A DNA stretch of 64,000 bases from Bacteroidales bacterium (GTDB lineage: Bacteria > Bacteroidota > Bacteroidia > Bacteroidales > Muribaculaceae). Below the pieces are notes generated by a model. The model saw only the letters and a program-made list of their open reading frames with translations. It had not been told where the DNA came from and did not search any database. The position numbers and the translations under genes are program-made. Shown here piece by piece: positions 62,579 through 64,000 of the stretch (its first letter is position 1; each line of letters begins with the position of its first letter). The stretch covers positions 48,072 to 112,071 of the forward strand of contig JAQXIE010000024.1 in assembly GCA_029007645.1 (NCBI GenBank), written 5' to 3'.

Positions 62579-63499
62579 CTATCTGAGGTTGCCCAGCGCC
62601 TGGATATATTTCTCGACTGTGCGGGCTTTCAGCAGAGCCTTGACCTGACGTCGCTCGAAATTGCGACCGAAATATTCCCAGTAAGGCTGCAGGTGAGCCA
62701 GTATCTGCCGGTCGCCGCTGAGGCGCTCCAGGGCTCCCGACATCAACGCGTCATGCAACTTCAACAGTTGTGTGGCGCGTTTCTCTTCATCCCACTCGGC
62801 TCCCTCGTTCCATTCGGCAAACAGCGACGGACGTGCTATAAGTCCGCGGCCGGCCATTACGCCTGCAATGCCTGGATAACGCCCGGCAATCGAGTCTATC
62901 TGAGACGGCTCCGTAATGTCGCCGTTATAAATCACAGGATGACGGCAACTATCCAGGAAGCGGCTGAATTCATTCATATCCGTTTCGCCCGCATATTGCT
63001 GCGACGCTATGCGCGGATGTATCGTTACATGCTCAAGCTGCATATCGTTGATAATTCCCATGATGTGCCGGTAGTCCGCGGAATCATCGACTCCGAGGCG
63101 CATTTTAACCGAAAATTTTATATCCTCAAGTTCCGACAAGCGTCCTTTCAATGTCTCGAGAAATTCGGGCCGGAGAAGCATTCCTGCGCCTCGTCCTTTA
63201 TGAACCTGAGGAGGGAAGGGGCATGCCATATTTATATCTATATGGTCCGCTCCTGTTTCTTTGAGCCGGGAAATCAGCATGTCGAACTCGTCGGTGTCGC
63301 GGAAGATTATCTGGGGTACTACATTGAGTCCCTGATTAAGTTCAGATGTCACGCCGCGAACATCACGGACTCTGAGCTGACCTCGTTCAACTCGGATGAA
63401 AGGTGTGAAAAAACGGTCGGGCGTGCCGAAAATATCCGCATATGCACGGCGGAACAAGTCGTCGGTGAACCCCTGAAGGGGCGCTACAAAACATTTCAT
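62579..63499 (-). CDS. tRNA-dihydrouridine synthase
   Basis: 306 residues from the ATG at 63499 (MKCFVAPLQGFTDDLFRRAY); a TTG two codons earlier is less likely. Dus motifs: APLQGFTD (6-13), HIDINMACPFP with the catalytic Cys93, KGRGAGMLLRPEFL (FMN phosphate and RNA contacts), FSVKMRLGVDD, HPRIASQQYAG, YNGDI and GVMAGRGLIARPSLF. The enzyme reduces uridines in the tRNA D loop with FMN. Assignment to DusA, B or C is not possible by eye. Convergent with the DUF362 gene, with a single base between them. Confidence 0.92.
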   Translation of the reverse strand: MKCFVAPLQGFTDDLFRRAYADIFGTPDRFFTPFIRVERGQLRVRDVRGVTSELNQGLNVVPQIIFRDTDEFDMLISRLKETGADHIDINMACPFPPQVHKGRGAGMLLRPEFLETLKGRLSELEDIKFSVKMRLGVDDSADYRHIMGIINDMQLEHVTIHPRIASQQYAGETDMNEFSRFLDSCRHPVIYNGDITEPSQIDSIAGRYPGIAGVMAGRGLIARPSLFAEWNEGAEWDEEKRATQLLKLHDALMSGALERLSGDRQILAHLQPYWEYFGRNFERRQVKALLKARTVEKYIQALGNLR

Positions 63500-63600
63500 G
63501 TACAAAAGTAATCAAAATAAACCAACTGAGAAATATAATTGTTATTAAGATGACGGCACGGAAAGGGCCGTTGCAATGGAAACTATTAATCGAAAATACT

Positions 63601-63756
63601 ATGGATTTTAAGACAAAAGAGTGCGAATTCGCAACTCATCTCGCTTTCGGGATCACGAAAATTGTATTGAAAGCCGCCGCTGTCGCAGCAGCATTCTGCA
63701 TGGCGAAGGAGATTCACAAGGTGCATAAAGCAATCGAAAGACGCGAAAAGAAATAA
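63601..63756 (+). CDS. Small membrane-associated protein
   Basis: 51 residues from the ATG at 63601. One hydrophobic helix (about 17-36: ITKIVLKAAAVAAAFCMAKE) and a basic C-terminal end (HKVHKAIERREKK). Unknown function; small single-helix proteins of this kind are found in Bacteroidales. An in-frame ATG at 63550 would add 17 residues. A strong terminator follows 21 bp later. Confidence 0.5.
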   Translation: MDFKTKECEFATHLAFGITKIVLKAAAVAAAFCMAKEIHKVHKAIERREKK

Positions 63757-63776
63757 AGACGCGAAAAGAAAGGATG

Positions 63777-63815
63777 AAAAACAGCCGGTATCGTTATTTG
63801 ATTCGGCTGTTTTTT
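63777..63815 (+). terminator. Intrinsic terminator upstream of the exchanger gene
   Basis: Perfect stem AAAAACAGCCG (63777-63787) / CGGCTGTTTTT (63804-63814), 16-base loop, followed by one more T (63815). It ends the small-protein transcript; its T-run overlaps the -33 element of the next promoter. Confidence 0.85.
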
Positions 63816-63844
63816 GTTTCCAAGACAGTCTTTTCTTAAATTTG
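63813..63844 (+). promoter_or_regulatory. Promoter of the Na+/Ca2+ exchanger gene
   Basis: TTTG (63813-63816), 20-bp spacer, TAAATTTG (63837-63844), exact match. Start point near 63850; the leader is only about 11 bases. Confidence 0.75.
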
Positions 63845-63860
63845 CAGAAAATTAAGGAGG

Positions 63861-64000
63861 ATGGACATATTGTGGTTGATTTTAGGCCTGGTGTTGATAT
63901 TGGTCGGAGCGAACGCTTTGACCGACGGAGCATCGGCAATAGCCAAAAAGTGGGGTGTGAGTGATCTGGTGATCGGACTTACTGTCGTAGCATTCGGAAC
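63861..64000 (+). CDS. Na+/Ca2+ exchanger family membrane protein (start only; cut by window edge)
   Basis: 46 codons visible. The sequence MDILWLILGLVLILVGANAL, followed by TDGASAIAKKWGVSDLVIGL and TVVAFG, is the first half of the alpha-1 repeat of the CaCA antiporter family (YrbG/CalX type), with the helix GLVLILVGANALTDGA and the motif WGVSDLVIGLTVVA. It would exchange Ca2+ for Na+ or H+ across the inner membrane. The purine-rich AAGGAGG (63854-63860) directly adjoins the ATG with no spacer; a TTG at 63870 would give a more usual spacing, but family members start as chosen here. Confidence 0.85.
   Translation, partial: MDILWLILGLVLILVGANALTDGASAIAKKWGVSDLVIGLTVVAFG

Overview
The window is a 64 kb stretch of the chromosome of a Bacteroidales bacterium. 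The mix of genes suggests family Muribaculaceae or a close relative, but that is an inference without any database search. The evidence is: a complete aerotolerance (Bat) operon, TonB-dependent and DUF5686 outer-membrane proteins with carboxypeptidase-like N-terminal domains, a primary sigma factor of only 286 residues with no region 1.1, a Bacteroidetes-type omega subunit, and the Bacteroidetes promoter (TTTG, 19-21 bp, TAnnTTTG) in front of many genes. Base composition looks close to half G+C and even. Nearly all genes are housekeeping or envelope genes. I see no prophage, CRISPR array, transposase gene or rRNA.

Layout. 1-4.0 kb: the tail of a glycosyltransferase, then a minus-strand operon (PASTA protein, rluD, DUF2520 protein, kdsC-like phosphatase, maf). 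4.1-12.4 kb, plus strand: bamD, rpoZ, an ATP-grasp-like unknown, an acyltransferase with its own promoter, a membrane metallophosphoesterase, a short folK, an undecaprenyl-phosphate sugar transferase and a ClC channel. 12.5-12.65 kb: two tRNA-Arg(ACG) genes with promoter and terminator. 12.8-25.0 kb, minus strand: cdsA, nfo, a SpoU methyltransferase, yraN, nadC, an M3 peptidase, a barrel protein, rpoD, then holA, a CPBP protease and alaS. 25.1-29.6 kb: M23 peptidase, MerR regulator, CYTH protein and a large DUF5686 protein. 29.7-39.0 kb: moxR, DUF58 protein, a BatD-like protein, batA, batB, batC, a second BatD-like protein, batD and batE. 39-45 kb: a small HTH protein, a universal stress protein, mutS2, a His-rich secreted protein, a NUDIX hydrolase and a lysozyme-like protein. 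45-64 kb: TonB-dependent receptor, hisS, an unknown protein, a repeat-rich secreted protein, a FadL-like porin, a lipoprotein, uvrA, a small protein, a MINPP-type phosphatase, hrpB, a DUF362 protein, a dus gene and the start of a Na+/Ca2+ exchanger.

The genes group by task: outer-membrane assembly and lipid supply (bamD, acyltransferase, cdsA, kdsC-like); translation and RNA modification (alaS, hisS, tRNA-Arg, rluD, dus, SpoU enzyme); DNA repair (nfo, mutS2, uvrA, holA); and stress and envelope integrity (Bat operon, universal stress protein).

The most unusual structure is a repeat family with two copies (47536-47762 and 60964-61157). Both copies sit within 5 bp downstream of a TAATTTTG promoter element, in the 5' leaders of hisS and hrpB. 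Each is closed by a perfect terminal inverted repeat and flanked by a 3-bp direct repeat. The two copies share two identical blocks of 33 and 32 bp. Part of the terminal arms differs between copies but still pairs within each copy. The element may be a promoter-seeking miniature mobile element, a structured leader RNA, or both.
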